From the NCBI GenBank assembly GCA_007258455.2, contig VDFB02047230.1, forward strand, positions 159,286,635-159,350,634: a stretch of DNA of 64,000 nucleotides, given 5' to 3'. Source of the stretch: Sequoia sempervirens. Lineage: Eukaryota > Streptophyta > Pinopsida > Cupressales > Cupressaceae. Positions 46,171 through 58,990 of the stretch are shown here, piece after piece; within the stretch, counting starts at the first letter, position 1; every line of letters starts with the position of its first letter. A program made the position numbers and the translations under genes. The notes beneath the pieces are model-generated. The model did no database searches. It was not told where the DNA came from and was given only the letters and a program-made list of their open reading frames with translations.

Positions 46171-48510
46171 CCATCTCGTTATGTTGCCTAAGTGTCATAT
46201 TTTAACACCATGTCACATTTTAGTCAGAACCTACTCCCATTTCCTAGTCCCCTTCTAAATTCCCCCTTTCATTTTCTATCCTTAATACATTAACTAGATT
46301 CATTTTCATCTTTTGCCAAAATTAATAAAATTTCCATTTATTTCCACTTGCAAATAGATAATTAAGAAACCAATTTTATTATTTATTTATCTATTTTCAA
46401 ATAATAATAACTAGATCCATTATCCATTTCAAATAAATGATATCAAAATTTTCATTTGTAATCCCCTTCATTATTCATCCACTATTTTTATGCCATGCAC
46501 ACCTATTTATCCAAAAAAATTAAAAATAAAGATATTTATCTCCACCACTAGTAACTTGCTTGACTATTCTTAGTCGGTGAGGATTCTCCGCTCCTCTCAT
46601 TCAATCCTAGCCATCCATTGAGACTAAATATTCATAGTTCATGTTCTCATTCCTATTTGAAAACATATAAATCAAACCCTTGATCCTCCATTTTGATATG
46701 CACAAATGATTTATTTGTAGGTACATGATATGAATTTGTGCATCTACATTTTAAAATTACAAAGCACGTCCACACCATCAAAATGGAGGTTCAAGTATTT
46801 TTTTTTTGTTTCTCTTCTATTGTTGCTCTATGTGAGTGGGATCTTTTGTTTGGTCTTCTGGATTTTATTTGTGGATCTAATTCAGTTTTAGTAATCTACA
46901 TAAGAAGTACACATCTTTGACACACGTGGTCCAACCTTTCAACAATCCTTATTTTGTTTCTATTGATTTTTTAAATTTTAAATTTATAGATAAAACATTG
47001 CCCTTAATTGTATTATTTTTATCCTATTACAATCAATGAGATTTATATTGTTTTTAATGTTTTCTTGTTAGTTTTAATGAATACTATGGTGAGTGAAAGT
47101 AGGATTTGTATCAATGAGTTCATCTTTATTTGTTACATTTTTTTCTTAATTTAGACATGTGGAATGCCCCATGTGAGAGATTTTAAAATATACTATTTTT
47201 ATTATATATTTCAAGTGAAACTACTAATTTTTTGAAAATTTTCAAATTGACATGTTTTGATTATTATATAAGTCTTGATTCTATGTTTCCAAATAGACAC
47301 CACAGTATACAACTCTCTTTTGGTTAATTTCAAATATAATGCAAATCCATTACCACGCTTGGTTTTATTGACATACCTATTGTATTTTTGAAATTTAATT
47401 AATATCATTATTTGCAAATAGTAGCTTGCAAAAAAAAATTTGCATTGTGATATCTAATAGACATAACTTTGCTCTTTTTAGAGGACCATGTAGACACATT
47501 TTGGGGGTAAATATCTACGCCTGCAACTGCTACATTTCCATGCCCAGATTTTGATAAATGTTTGAATTCCAGTAGAAGAGAATACCTCTTTGTGTAGAAA
47601 GTGTCTCTCTTTGAAGCAAGCCTTAATTTGAAGATAATATTATTCTAATGCAGTTCATGTCCTTGGAGGGTTGAAAGCTGATTGTAAAACACACAGGAAG
47701 TACATTTGTTTGCTTTCAATAAAAAATGTCCCTATTACATATTTTCTATGTTTTCTTCAATAAACTTGTAGCTATCAAGAATACTCTATGCTTTTCTTAC
47801 CATCAACAACAATATACCATGTTTTCTTTACATTTGAGGTAAGTGCAGAGCGTGATTCTATATTCTAGTTTTAATAAATGTATATTTGTAAGTGGTTTGA
47901 GATTTTATTTTCCAAAGCATTTCTATTCATGCTTATGATTTGATGTCTTCCATTATCTTTGATTTATGATCAATATTTGATTTGTCTTTATGTTTTCGAT
48001 CTAATGTCTAAAATTTGAGAGATTATATGTATTTACGCCAGTCAAAGAATACTCCCAAGAAACGACTAAGCTTGCAGGTATTTATACTAGTCCTAGAAAC
48101 TTTTGACATGTGGTTTTGTAGGGTATTTTTTCAAAGAAAAATTTAAAAGTCTTTTTTTCTTTTTATGTGTTTTATCTATTATGTTTTTTTTATCACATTT
48201 GAAATTGGGCTTAAAGTTAATCTAACATTTCAATTTGGGACTTCAAAATTTATGTGTCTTTTGATTTTGAAGCTGCACTTGCATATACTTTCCTCTCACA
48301 CTTTAGGGTGATTTTGAAGATCATAAATAAATGTTATCTTCTCTCTTTTTTTCATCACTAAGCCCCCAAGAAATTTATGTCTTTGGGGAGTGGAGGAGAA
48401 GAGTGAACTACCCTCTCCTCTTAATTGTTTATATTATTTTCCTTTTATTTTCATGAAATTAGGTCTCATATACCATAGAGGTATATCAAGGATATCCCTC
48501 TAGTTGAGCC
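46171..48510. other. non-coding A+T-rich stretch
   Basis: A TATA-like ATATAAATC near 46666 precedes a 46-codon open frame at 46782 (MEVQVFFFCFSSIVALCEW). The Phe run comes from poly(T), and I see no further support, so no gene is called. Confidence 0.5.

Positions 48511-48533
<23 letters not shown>
48511..48533. repeat. (TA)n microsatellite
   Basis: About 11 TA units directly beside the foldback that follows. Confidence 0.9.
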
Positions 48534-48543
<10 letters not shown>

Positions 48544-48546
48544 CAA

Positions 48547-48626
48547 GAGATATCCTTCTCGAGGCGTCTATTTTTAATAAATTTTCTCACATAAATCTAC
48601 AATAGACGCCTCTAGAAGGATATCTT
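48547..48626. repeat. short foldback element, arms 26 nt (MITE-like)
   Basis: GATATCCTTCTCGAGGCGTC and its inverted copy (48601-48626) match at 24 of 26 positions. A related single arm (GGATATCCCTCTAGTTGAGC) lies at about 48490-48509, suggesting nested or repeated insertion. Confidence 0.8.
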
Positions 48627-48708
48627 TCAACATATTTTATATATATTATTAAAATAATATATATATGCTAGTAGCAATCTCAACAGAACATGGAAGACAA
48701 AATTATCA

Positions 48709-49030
48709 TGGTTAGGGTTAGGGTTTGTGTTAAGGTTTGGGTTAGGATTGGGGTTAATATTATGAATAGGGTTAGGGTTTGTGTTAATGTTTTGGAACTA
48801 TAATTAGGGTTACAATTAAGGTTAGGGTTAGGATTAGGATTAGAGTGAGGATTATGATAAGAGACATAATTAGGATTAGGGATAGGGTTATAATTAGAAT
48901 TAGTGTTAGTTGTAGAATTATGGTGGGTTAGAAATATTGTTAATGTTAGGGTTAGGGTTAGAGTTAGGGTTAGTGTTAGGGTTAGGGTTAAAATTTGAGT
49001 TAGAATTAGGGTTAGGGTTATTGGAATTAG
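48709..49030. repeat. decayed TTAGGG-like repeat tract
   Basis: Dozens of GGGTTA/GGTTAG/GGATTAG variants, the cleanest at 48945-48990. The unit is mostly 6 bp (TTAGGG, vertebrate-type) instead of the 7-bp plant TTTAGGG. Confidence 0.85.
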
Positions 49031-49059
49031 TGTTACTTATAGATTTAGGGTGATTAAAA

Positions 49060-52000
49060 GTTGTAAAGCCTACCCTCAACCTAGATGATGATGCAACACT
49101 GCGGAAGCACAACTAATTTTTTTTCCTTAAAAAGAGTAACAATGAGGAGTGAAGTAAACTACTCTAACACATACATCATCTAGGCCACGCAACGCGTCTA
49201 CATGTGAATTTCAAAACTTACAAAATTATTCTAAAACATAGTATATGGAATTAACTCAAGATACAATATACATCAAAGCATTAATTCATTGCAAAATAAG
49301 TCTAACACAAAAATGTAATGAGCATATTTCCACATATACAACACCACATAACACCAAATATACCATTTAATCCAACAATGAATAAATCATACATAATGTT
49401 ACAATTACTTCACAAGGGTTCTCCTTGATACAAATGAGGATTACAATTACATAGTGTCCCACAGTTACAATGAATAAAGAGAAGTACAAATCCATAGAAC
49501 CACACGAGCTCCTCGAACAAGAAGATCTCGCCATCACGAATAGGAAAGAAAGCTCAATAGTGTAAGGTGCACGCCACCCAACCATATGGTACCCATAGGC
49601 CCAACCCCTGTGCTAGGAGATAGTAAAAGGTAACCAAGACAAACCTATTACCTCTAGACACATGCAATATACAAGATAACACAATACTAGTAAACACAAA
49701 CAAAAGGTCACATTGCTTCTAGAATCATTGAATCAAGAACAATCATTGTACAACAAAACCCGACTGTTGTCATAGGAGGAGTGTCATCATAAATGTTTCA
49801 TTGGTTATCCTAAGGAGATCTTTCTAGGTCCCAGCCCCCATCTTGGGTTATCCTAGTAACCTCTTACGAACTCCAGCCCCACATGCACACAGTGGAATCG
49901 ATTATCTTTCAAGAAGACAAGATAACGATCTTTCCATTCCAGGCCTTCCCGACTCATCTCAAGTCTAACACAAGCCCTTGAGCCAATGAGTGAGGCTAAT
50001 TATCAAGTTAAATATGTTAACTACCCATTCCCCTAATGTAGGTTATTTAATTTCCATTATTACACTGACTTCCACATGAGTTATCCTAGGACCACTTTGT
50101 GTCCCGACCCCTATTGAAAGCCACTCCCCTATCGACAACACAATAACTCATTCTACACCCAAGGGTAGACAGTGCACCAACTAATAATAACATAACACAA
50201 GAGATAACACATCCCTACGGATGTCCAATACTAAATCCAACTACATGCACTACCCAAGGAAATCTCAAGGTGACTAATAGAAGTGACAACCCTATCACAA
50301 TTATAATCTGGAAGACTTATATTTTCTCTACAACAAATATTCCCCACAGTGCCCAATTACATAAATACTAGAAATTAAAATAAACAATCTTAGGTAATTA
50401 AAAGCACTACTATTCGGATTTCCTAAATCCAAAACAATCAATATCACATATCTAAAATACACCATTTAAACATAATTCCTATTTATAGGTCAACAATGAA
50501 TTTAAACTAAATGATTACTTTCAGTTCACATCTACTCATAAGATTAACTCAAATTCATCAATAAAATAATCAATCATTTCAATTTAATTAATCGTGCTTG
50601 CAAATATTTATTGTATTACTATATATATACTTAAATATAATTATATATATACATATAAATATATTATTTAATTATAAATTTAATTATATTTTTCCCAAAT
50701 TCCATTTAAAAATAATTACAATACAATTTCCAAATATATATATATAATGTATACATATTATAAATAATAAGCATATTATATATTATATATATAACATATA
50801 TATACATATTATATATTATATATATAACATATATATACATATATAAATATATTATATATAATAAAATAACCATCAAAGAAACCATCCTACGAAAATCGCA
50901 GTGCTCAGACTGGTCACGTCAAAGTTTATTAAGGGAGACGGTGTTGTCTGTGTCAGCGCCTTCCCCACACATGTGTGGAGGGCACTGCCAAGCAGGCCCG
51001 TCCCAACCATAATATGGAGGTGGCGATGGGGTTTAATCCCCAACGCCTCCAAAATACAAACTTAAATTTATTTAATTTCATCACTATTATTAATTCGACG
51101 TACGATGATTTCTTACAATTTCGTTTCAAAATAAAAATTCCTACAGGGAATTTACAGTGCTTTAAATAATGTATATTTATATATAAATTATTCCAAGCTA
51201 ATCGGTTCAAGTTGGCAACAAATAAATTTTCAATAATAGTTTTCATGAAAGATCAAAGATTTTCATTTCTCCTGCACTATCAAAAGAAATAGGGAAACCA
51301 AAACAAAATGATAATTTTCATGTAGATCTATAATTTCCTTTGTATCAATCTATTTCAATTGGATCAATTTTACACAGAGGATCTAAATTGTTTTCTATAG
51401 AGGTTCGATTTTCACGCACAATCTTTAAAAAATAAAAAGCTTCTACAATAATGAAAACCCTTCTAATATTTTCCAATTTACAATAATAAATAACTTCAAA
51501 TCAAAATTCACAAAAAATTAAAGAACCTCGCTCCAAAAAGAATTGTTGCCTTGAGGATTGATGCCTTCTAGCCTCTTTGTAACCCAATTTCCAATGTTTC
51601 CAAAGCTCTCCAACAATTGTACTTCCCGAGAACAAAACAATCCACAACCAAGAATATAACAAATAGATTCCTAGAATTATCAAAAGCTTCTAAGATCTAC
51701 AATTCTCAAAACACAAAACAATTCTTTTCTTTTCCCAAAAAAAACCTCTTTTCTTCTTTTTCCTGTGAAAACAACTTTCTCTTCTTTCCCAATTTCAATC
51801 AATGTCTCCATAAATCAATTTTAAGACAATTAGAAAACAAACCCTTCTAACTTCTAGTTAACACAACAAAATATCTTTTCTAACACAACTAAGATATTTC
51901 TAAGATCTTTTCCCAATACATGCATTTGAAATTAAAAGTAATTTATTTAATTCAAATCACATTTAAATCATTTATTTATTTTAATTCACATTTGATCTAA

Positions 52001-52640
52001 TAATTAAAATTACTTTATAATAACTTAAATTAAATTAATTAATTAATTTATTATAAAGTCTCCATATTAATAATACCATTAATTAAATAGTTAATCAAAA
52101 CATATAATTTAATCCTTACAATTAAACTTGCACGATAAATAAAATACCAAGACCAACATGGATAAGGAACATGACTGTGTAGTGTGGACTGACGACACAC
52201 TATGCTAGGGTAAAGGTTTGACAAGGTTAACCAGTTACTATCTCTCAATTAAAATTTATTGTTGAGTAGTGGACACGCTCAGACCTGTGAATCCAGGTGG
52301 AGCCGATGTCCTGTACCTATTCACTCAAACATACATACAAATTAGAGTACACATTCATAATACCCGAGGCACTAGGAAAGGAACTCTAGCAATCGTATCT
52401 CATTCTTGTATGTCCCCATTTATTCAATGGTACGATGCCGCCCTTTCCACTTATCCTCACAACATGCTATTGCATCACATAACTACTCAATAAATCTCTG
52501 CATCATAATAATAACAAAACAATGTGCATCATACTCACAAAAGTACCATCAAAAGCTCTTGTTCCATCTTCCTCTTTAGATTCTTTAGCTAGACTACCTA
52601 CACATCCCAAGTGAGAACGAAGGGGCACTACATATAATGA
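49060..52640. other. unresolved non-coding block, possibly a long LTR
   Basis: Higher G+C islands (49560-50300, 50935-51060, 52140-52450) alternate with A+T-rich sequence. It contains no ORF with known motifs. The island at 50935-51060 holds ACACATGTGTGGAGGGC and GGGGTTTAATCCCC. No partner copy is in the window, so an LTR call is only a guess. Confidence 0.35.
50590..50880. repeat. A+T-only low-complexity tract with a 33-bp tandem repeat
   Basis: Nearly pure TA/TAA sequence. Units 50771-50803 and 50804-50836 match except for the first base. Confidence 0.88.
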
Positions 52641-54195
52641 TACACACTTTGGATTTATCACTGTTATGTCTAATTTTTATCTTTAAATTTTTTTGGTTGA
52701 TATAGAGTTTCAAAATTTAATCTTCCAAACCTATTTTTTTCAATCATAAATTATTTTAAATTCCTATGAAATTTTATCTTTGGAGAAGATTTTTTCCTTT
52801 TACAAATAAAAAAGCTTGATCTTTGATGACTATGGTATATAAAAATTAAAAAATTGTCTAAAAATAAAAGAATTTTTTTATTAAGGATTAAATTATTTTT
52901 TATTTTATATAATTATATTTTTTAATTGTTTATTGGAATTTTAAGAAGTATGAATATTTTTCAAAAATACTTTGTTAATCTAAATGATTTATAATAATAT
53001 ATTTTAAAATAATAATTAAATTATTTGCATTACTTTATTAAAATAAAAATTTATATTTTTTATATTTATTATGTATGATTAATAAAATATTTTATTATAG
53101 AAGATTTTATTTTAAAAATATCATAAATTAAATATTTTTGACAATTTATATTTCTCTTAAAATGCCAAATGAAAGATACTAATATGACCAAGCCATCATA
53201 AGATTTTCATATGACAGGTAGGGGTGACCATCAAATTTTATGTCTACTATTGAGATTTAACATCCACATCCAAGGCAACACATCTTTCTTATTTTTGAGG
53301 TTTGCAATGTGGTTGTTAAATTAGGAATTAGATTTGCTTTCTTTTATGTTTTTGAGTCTTTTTATTTCTTATTTTCTAATTTCAATTCTTACATTAGCTC
53401 TATGGGGTGCAAGATGGTATATACTTAGTGGCTTGATTAGAATTAAAGTAATAAGATTATATTGGAAAAGTTGGTCAAATATAACATTTAGGCTCCTCTA
53501 ATGTAGGGATTTATCTAAAAAAATTTACCTTTTTCTATACATGATATCTATCATTGAATACATTATAATTGCTCTCATCATCTAAGTGAAACAAAATGTT
53601 ACAAATATGTTGATATGAAAGAGGATTTTTTAAGAGAACATGCTCACACTTACTTAAATTGGTTCATAACTCTAATAATTAATGACTTGAGGCATGTAAT
53701 ATAATTGAATCTTAAATATTGGAAGTAAACCATCCATACATATGTTTTAAATTTCATCATCATCTAAGGTATAACTCATACTTGTTCATTTCTTGGTTAA
53801 TATGTGATCCTTGATTGGTTTGCTTCTTCTTAATTCTATTGTATGAGGTTAAGAACCATCGTCTTAGGTTCATCATTATATTTCATGAAAGCACTAGCCA
53901 AATCTAGGACAAAAGTTATATAAGAATGTGGTGATGAATAAAACCATGGGAGTGCATGAACACCTAAACTTGCTAGAAATAATTCAACAAGGGATCCTCT
54001 TAAAATAAGGGAGGCACATAGTTTGGAAGTATTTTATATTCCATAATAAATATCCTTTACCATCATCCTTTGAAAAGGAAGGCTCTACAAATTTTCTTGG
54101 TTCAAGATAACTCAAAATATCATGTGCCAAAGGATTGTGTAATATTGCTTGAAAGAAAATTTATGTTTAAGTGTTTGTTCACAATCATTGATGCA
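52641..54195. other. non-coding A+T-rich stretch
   Basis: Very A+T-rich to about 53160, then mixed. No convincing gene, RNA or repeat unit. Confidence 0.55.
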
Positions 54196-54199
54196 CAAA

Positions 54200-55010
54200 T
54201 TTAGATGGAATGTCTCACTTGATGAGGTAGTTTGCATCTAAGAACTCTCCCAAAAACAAGAGGATTGGGAGAGAGAAAAATCCAAATTGATGATATCACA
54301 TGTTAGGGGGATTGACAAGAAATATACAAAGATCGAGATAGAAGAATTAGCTGATAATACAATAAAAATTATGAAATGTAGACCTCTTGCTAGGGTTTAT
54401 ACCTCATGCCTACAAGAATTTTTTTTAAGTTTTCAATTCAATCAAATAATTAGTGATCTTCTGATCTCATTGCCCTTACCCACTTTATTTTTGGAAACAT
54501 ATAAACAACCAACTTTGGAAATTCAAAATCATTTATGTGAATTTTATTTGCATAACTTAGCTATACCTCATGATTGTGCATAGAATCCTCTTATGTTTTT
54601 TGGATGTGTTTAAATCAAATCCTTGGCTTCATGTTTAAGAAATGAACATCAAAGAAGAAAAATATAGAGAGATTATCAGGAAAGGGAAAAGTAATTTCCT
54701 CTACTAATCAGAGCTGAAGCTGAGAATCCTCATGAGGTGGTTGATGAATGGATTAGATTGGAAGAGCAAAGAAGGGAAAGAGAGAATATTTTGTAATGTA
54801 GAGAAAAATATTATAAAATATTTCAGGAATTTACAATAGGAATTGGGAATCAAACACTTGAATTATCTCAAGATAGATGGAGGGAGTTGATAGTAGAGTT
54901 GCGCAAGAAAGAACCCTATTCAATTTTTAATTACCTTGCAGAAATGAAAGTGGCCCATCACTATATAACAACTTCCCTTGAAAATGTATTACCTGGATTC
55001 CCTTAATTTT
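54200..55010 (+). pseudogene. C-terminal part of the gag-like repeat-family protein
   Basis: Reads SQKQEDWEREKSKLMISHVR, ELADNTIKIMKCRPLARVYT, CLQEFFLSFQFN, FLETYKQPTLEIQNHLCEFY, LHNLAIPHDCA, RAEAENPHEVVDEWIRLEEQ, REKYYKIFQEFTIGIGNQTL and SQDRWRELIVELRKKEPYSI. Only a few stops interrupt it, so it is better kept than the parts at 24.4 and 28.2 kb. No catalytic motif. A polypurine tract and a TG start follow 0.5 kb downstream, which supports a retroelement origin. Assignment to the same family as the other two parts is from memory. Confidence 0.5.
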
Positions 55011-55442
55011 CCATCCTCCTTTGGTCCTATTCTTAATTCCACATTGGAGTGGATAGAGACAAGAAATAAATGCAACAGAAGATGCCAGGTGGGAGAAGAT
55101 CTAAGACCAAAAAGTATTTTGTAATGTAGAGAAAAATATTATAAAATATTTCAGGAATTTACAATAAGAATTGGGAATCAAACACTTGAATTATCTCAAG
55201 ATAGATGGAGGGAGTTGACAGTAGAGTTGCGCAAGAAAGAACCCCATTCAATTTTTAATTACCTTGCAGAAATGAAAGTGGCCCATCACTATATAACAAC
55301 TTCCCTTGAAAATGTATTACCTGGATTCCCTTAATTTTCCATCCTCCTCTGGTCCTATTCTTAATTCCGCATTGGAGTGGATAGAGACAAGAAATAAATG
55401 CAACAGAAGATGCCAGGTGGGAGAAGATCTAAGACCAAAAAG
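54787..55442. repeat. recent tandem duplication, unit 328 bp
   Basis: Copy 1 (54787-55114) and copy 2 (55115-55442) differ at only a handful of positions (for example CCCTAT/CCCCAT, CCTTT/CCTCT, CCACA/CCGCA). It duplicates the C-terminal coding end and 3' flank of the gag-like ORF. 328 is not a multiple of 3. Confidence 0.95.
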
Positions 55443-55548
55443 TATTTTGCTTGAAGCAAGAGGAAGGGGTTACTAGTACAAGTTATAGGGAAGTTGCACT
55501 ATAATATAATTCGAGGCCATAATTTTCTTGGGGACAAGTAAGAGCCTA

Positions 55549-55564
55549 AAGTTGGGGGGAATAA
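55549..55564 (+). other. polypurine tract followed by LTR start
   Basis: AAGTTGGGGGGAATAA is directly followed by TGAGTCATGATAATGTCC, a typical polypurine tract and 3' LTR start in + orientation. Confidence 0.6.
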
Positions 55565-55922
55565 TGAGTCATGATAATGTCCTATTTCCTTGCTTAATTT
55601 ACATACTTTTATCTTTATTTTTTACTAAACTCTAAGACATTACCAAATATTTTATATAACTTTAAGCAATTTAAAGCATTTGAAATTGAAACATTTTATA
55701 TTAATAGGTGTGTGTATGAGTTATGAATTTTCATGAGTTTAGTAGGATTTTATGTTTAATTATAGTTGTTGACAATGATAATGTATTGAAGAATAAAGAC
55801 TAACATTTGTAGTAAGAAAAACTGTCCACCTGCAACAATGGGCTTCTCAACCCATAACATAGGGATGATAGTTCAATGCAAACAAAGAGTCAATCTACTG
55901 CAACCTGATCACTTTTAGAAGA
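55565..55922 (+). repeat. start of a 3' LTR, truncated by the gap
   Basis: Shares loose blocks (ACTTTAAGACATT.CCAAATA, then CTGCAAC..) with 58003-58390, suggesting related LTRs. Its end lies in or beyond the assembly gap. Confidence 0.4.
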
Positions 55923-56022
55923 NNNNNNNNNNNNNNNNNNNNNNNNNNNNNNNNNNNNNNNNNNNNNNNNNNNNNNNNNNNNNNNNNNNNNNNNNNNNNN
56001 NNNNNNNNNNNNNNNNNNNNNN
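55923..56022. other. assembly gap (100 N)
   Basis: Exactly 100 N. Confidence 0.99.
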
Positions 56023-58000
56023 ATAGATTTTTTTAGAAAAATAAACCTAGAAGTTTAGAAACTACATTTAATTTGCCACATATTTTATTCTTACATATTT
56101 TTTAAATAATATAAATAACTTATTCAAATTTTTACGTCAAATTGCCTAGCTCTAATTTTTCTAAATTTTCATTGCCACTTAAGGGCCTGTTTTTTCCATG
56201 ATGATCATGCACATACCCAAATACATTTTGTTTATATCTACTTTTTTTTTGTAAATTTAAGTGTTTTAAAGGGTTTGGGTTGTGTGGGATAAGCTCACCC
56301 ATTTGGGAAGAGCATCCCTTGTTGGGGATAATGAGAGGTAGGAACCTCTATGGGGAGCCTAAACCTCCTTAGGTATAAGTACCCATGTATAGGTGGTTGT
56401 ATGATGAAAATGGTGAATGGGTGGAATGGGTTGTATGAGAATGGAGAGAAATGAGACACTTGATTATTTTTATTTTCATGAGTCTCCCATATGGAGATTA
56501 GTCCAGCCTCCTATCCCCCTTTTGTATTCTTGCTAAGAATCCTTGTGTAAATGTGAAATCCCTTGGGAGAGTGTAGCTTTCTACTTGTGTGTTTCTATTT
56601 GATGTAATGGTTATGTTGACGTGATTAATTGGTTTACTCGGTCTCTTGGTTACCTCCTAGCTTGGGGCTAGTTGGTTTTCCAACTAAAGGTTGGGTGGTG
56701 AGCACCCCATTGGCCTTGGAATATATGTGTCCCATGTATACATAAAAATGTTAGAGAAAATTACAATTCAAAGGAAGATCTTGATTGTTGTGGAAAGAAA
56801 ATGTGTTAGTAAAACTATCATTGTTGTGTTGTACATGAGGACTATGTTAAGTTTGCTTAAAATATGAATGTAGTTGTAATTGTGGATACTTAAAATTTTA
56901 TAGAATATTTCTACATCTTGTGTGAGGTTTTTAAAAGGAAAAAGGAAACAAATATACTCTATTTTAAGAAAAAAATGTATAGCTATTTCACTTCAGATTT
57001 CACCATAAATGTCATTTTAGTTGTTGCAAAATAAAATGGTTAAAACATATTAAATACATTTACCTATATTCTAACTTAGGTTTCGATATTTTATGTGTTT
57101 TAAAAATAAAAATAATAGTACTACCTCCTATTATTATCATAGTAGCAAAAATTTCAATCTTTATACAATTGACACTCTTGTTTTCTAATTTCATTTGCAA
57201 GGAGTAAAATAATGTCTCTTAAAGGAAATTTATATAGATCTCATGTTTCCTTAGAGAAATAAAATATGAAATGCTTGTGTTAAGGCTACACTATATCTTT
57301 GTTTATGGTGGAAGAAAATGATAGAATGGTAAATAGGTATTCAGACATTTAATCCTTGACTATATTTCATTTCTATATATAATCTATATGAATTAATTTC
57401 AATTCTCTGTATAAAATTTTGTGATTTTATTTCATTATTGCATAATAAAAGGAAAAGAAATATTTAAGTGAATCTAGGGTATTTCAGAACTGATTTTATT
57501 ACTCTTGCATTAACTAGCTAGTGAATCTCTGTCAGGAATTTTTCTATTACCCTGATGGCACAAAGAGTTGAAGTCAATACGGTTCTTTCTAAGTTGTCGC
57601 CTTACACCTTCATCCAATACCTCTCATTTATGCAAGAGGTGTTCTCACAACTATCAATGTTGGTTGTTTCATGAATCGGGTATAAGGGGAAACCCAAGTA
57701 AATATTAAGAAAGGAAATAAAGAAATGTAATAGAATCAATAGAAATTTCATGCCCTTGTTGTAAGGGAAACAAAAATATATAGTAAGATAAAATAAAATA
57801 AAATAAAATCTAAAGGAGTAGTGGGGGTTCAAAACTTTCTGTGAGATCAATAATACTCAGCCATATGTTATTTTTACTCTACTCAAATAGAGATTTAGCA
57901 AATCTAGTTGTAAGACAACTTGGCTTTAGACATGTATACCCATTGGCATTGGTGAGTATATTCTTTGATTGCCAATCCAAGCAATGGTCAAGGGTTATTG
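56023..58000. other. non-coding; LTR-like stretch at about 56180-56760
   Basis: 56180-56760 has a TATA-like GGTATAAGTACCC and a transcript-like G+T-rich downstream part, as in LTRs, but no partner copy is seen. The remainder is A+T-rich with nothing recognised. Confidence 0.4.
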
Positions 58001-58002
58001 AT

Positions 58003-58990
58003 GAGGCTAATTATTAGCTAGTTTTATGTTGTTTAGTACATACTTTAAGACATTTCCAAATACTCATTTCATACATATTCTTGTTATATTTTTAAGACAT
58101 TTCCAGATACTCATTTCATACATACTTTAAGACATTTCCAGATACTCGTTTTATGATCATCATGCAACTTGAACTTGGTTTTAGTATATGAAATATAATT
58201 ATGGTATGTTAGTAATTGCATGGTTAAAATGTGTGAATGTGTATGGAATGTAGTGTAGATCTATGTTTAAATTATGGGTATTAGTACTATGTATATGTTT
58301 AGGTGAACTAACTCTTTGCAGCCAAGAAGCTAGAGCAAGCAGACTATAGCCTGCAACAGCTAAGAAGCACAGCCTACAGGCAAAGGAGTTTCAGATAGCG
58401 ATGTAGGGGAAGTTCCAAAATAAGAAAAACATAGCAGTTGCAAAATTGGAGGTGTTTATTTATAAGGATGATTGTGAGTCACCATGTCATTTAATAAGAC
58501 TATTGAAGGAGAGGAAACTTTCTATGATCGGGAATCCAACTTAACTATTTTTGCAATCCACGCTTATCCTTTACCGTGGCAGCAAAGTTGTAGTCCTAAT
58601 AAACTTATACCTTTTCAATTATGTTTTTAGTTATGTGAATTTTTTCACACTCTATTTTATAGGAGAGTGGTGATTTGCATTTAGATTTATATTTTTAGTC
58701 CTTGTTTCAATGAGACTCCCTCACACCTATGTATATATATGGTTTGGTGGTCGAGGAGAATAACAAACATAGCATATAGATACATGTTCAGATAGTTTTC
58801 TTCTGTTACAAACAATACTTGTTTCCAATCATTTTTTATGAATAAGATATCCCTAAAGATTCTTATTAGATTGTGATATTTGTGTTATGGAATAAAGAGG
58901 TTTTAAATTATTGTTATGGTTAATTGATTTGAGAAGCTAGATTTGAGTTTATCCTGTGGAGATAGTCACTTGAGCAAGGGCCACTCAAGG
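58003..58990. repeat. possible LTR with internal 37-50 bp repeats
   Basis: TTTAAGACATTTCCAGATACTC occurs three times at about 58043, 58090 and 58127. A TATA-like TATATATATGG near 58731 and resemblance to 55565-55922 suggest an LTR. Ends uncertain. Confidence 0.35.

Noticed and set aside
46660..46920. TATA-like site plus short secreted-looking ORF
   Set aside because: The hydrophobic start comes from a poly(T) run, there is no downstream exon and no homology I recognise.
48918..49112. Minus-strand ORF with NPNPNSNSN repeats
   Set aside because: Direct product of the decayed TTAGGG-type repeat; not a protein.
58040..58153. Repeated TTTAAGACATTTCCAGATACTC considered as a CRISPR-like array
   Set aside because: Three imperfect copies with unequal, repeat-related spacers in plant nuclear DNA; a simple tandem duplication.
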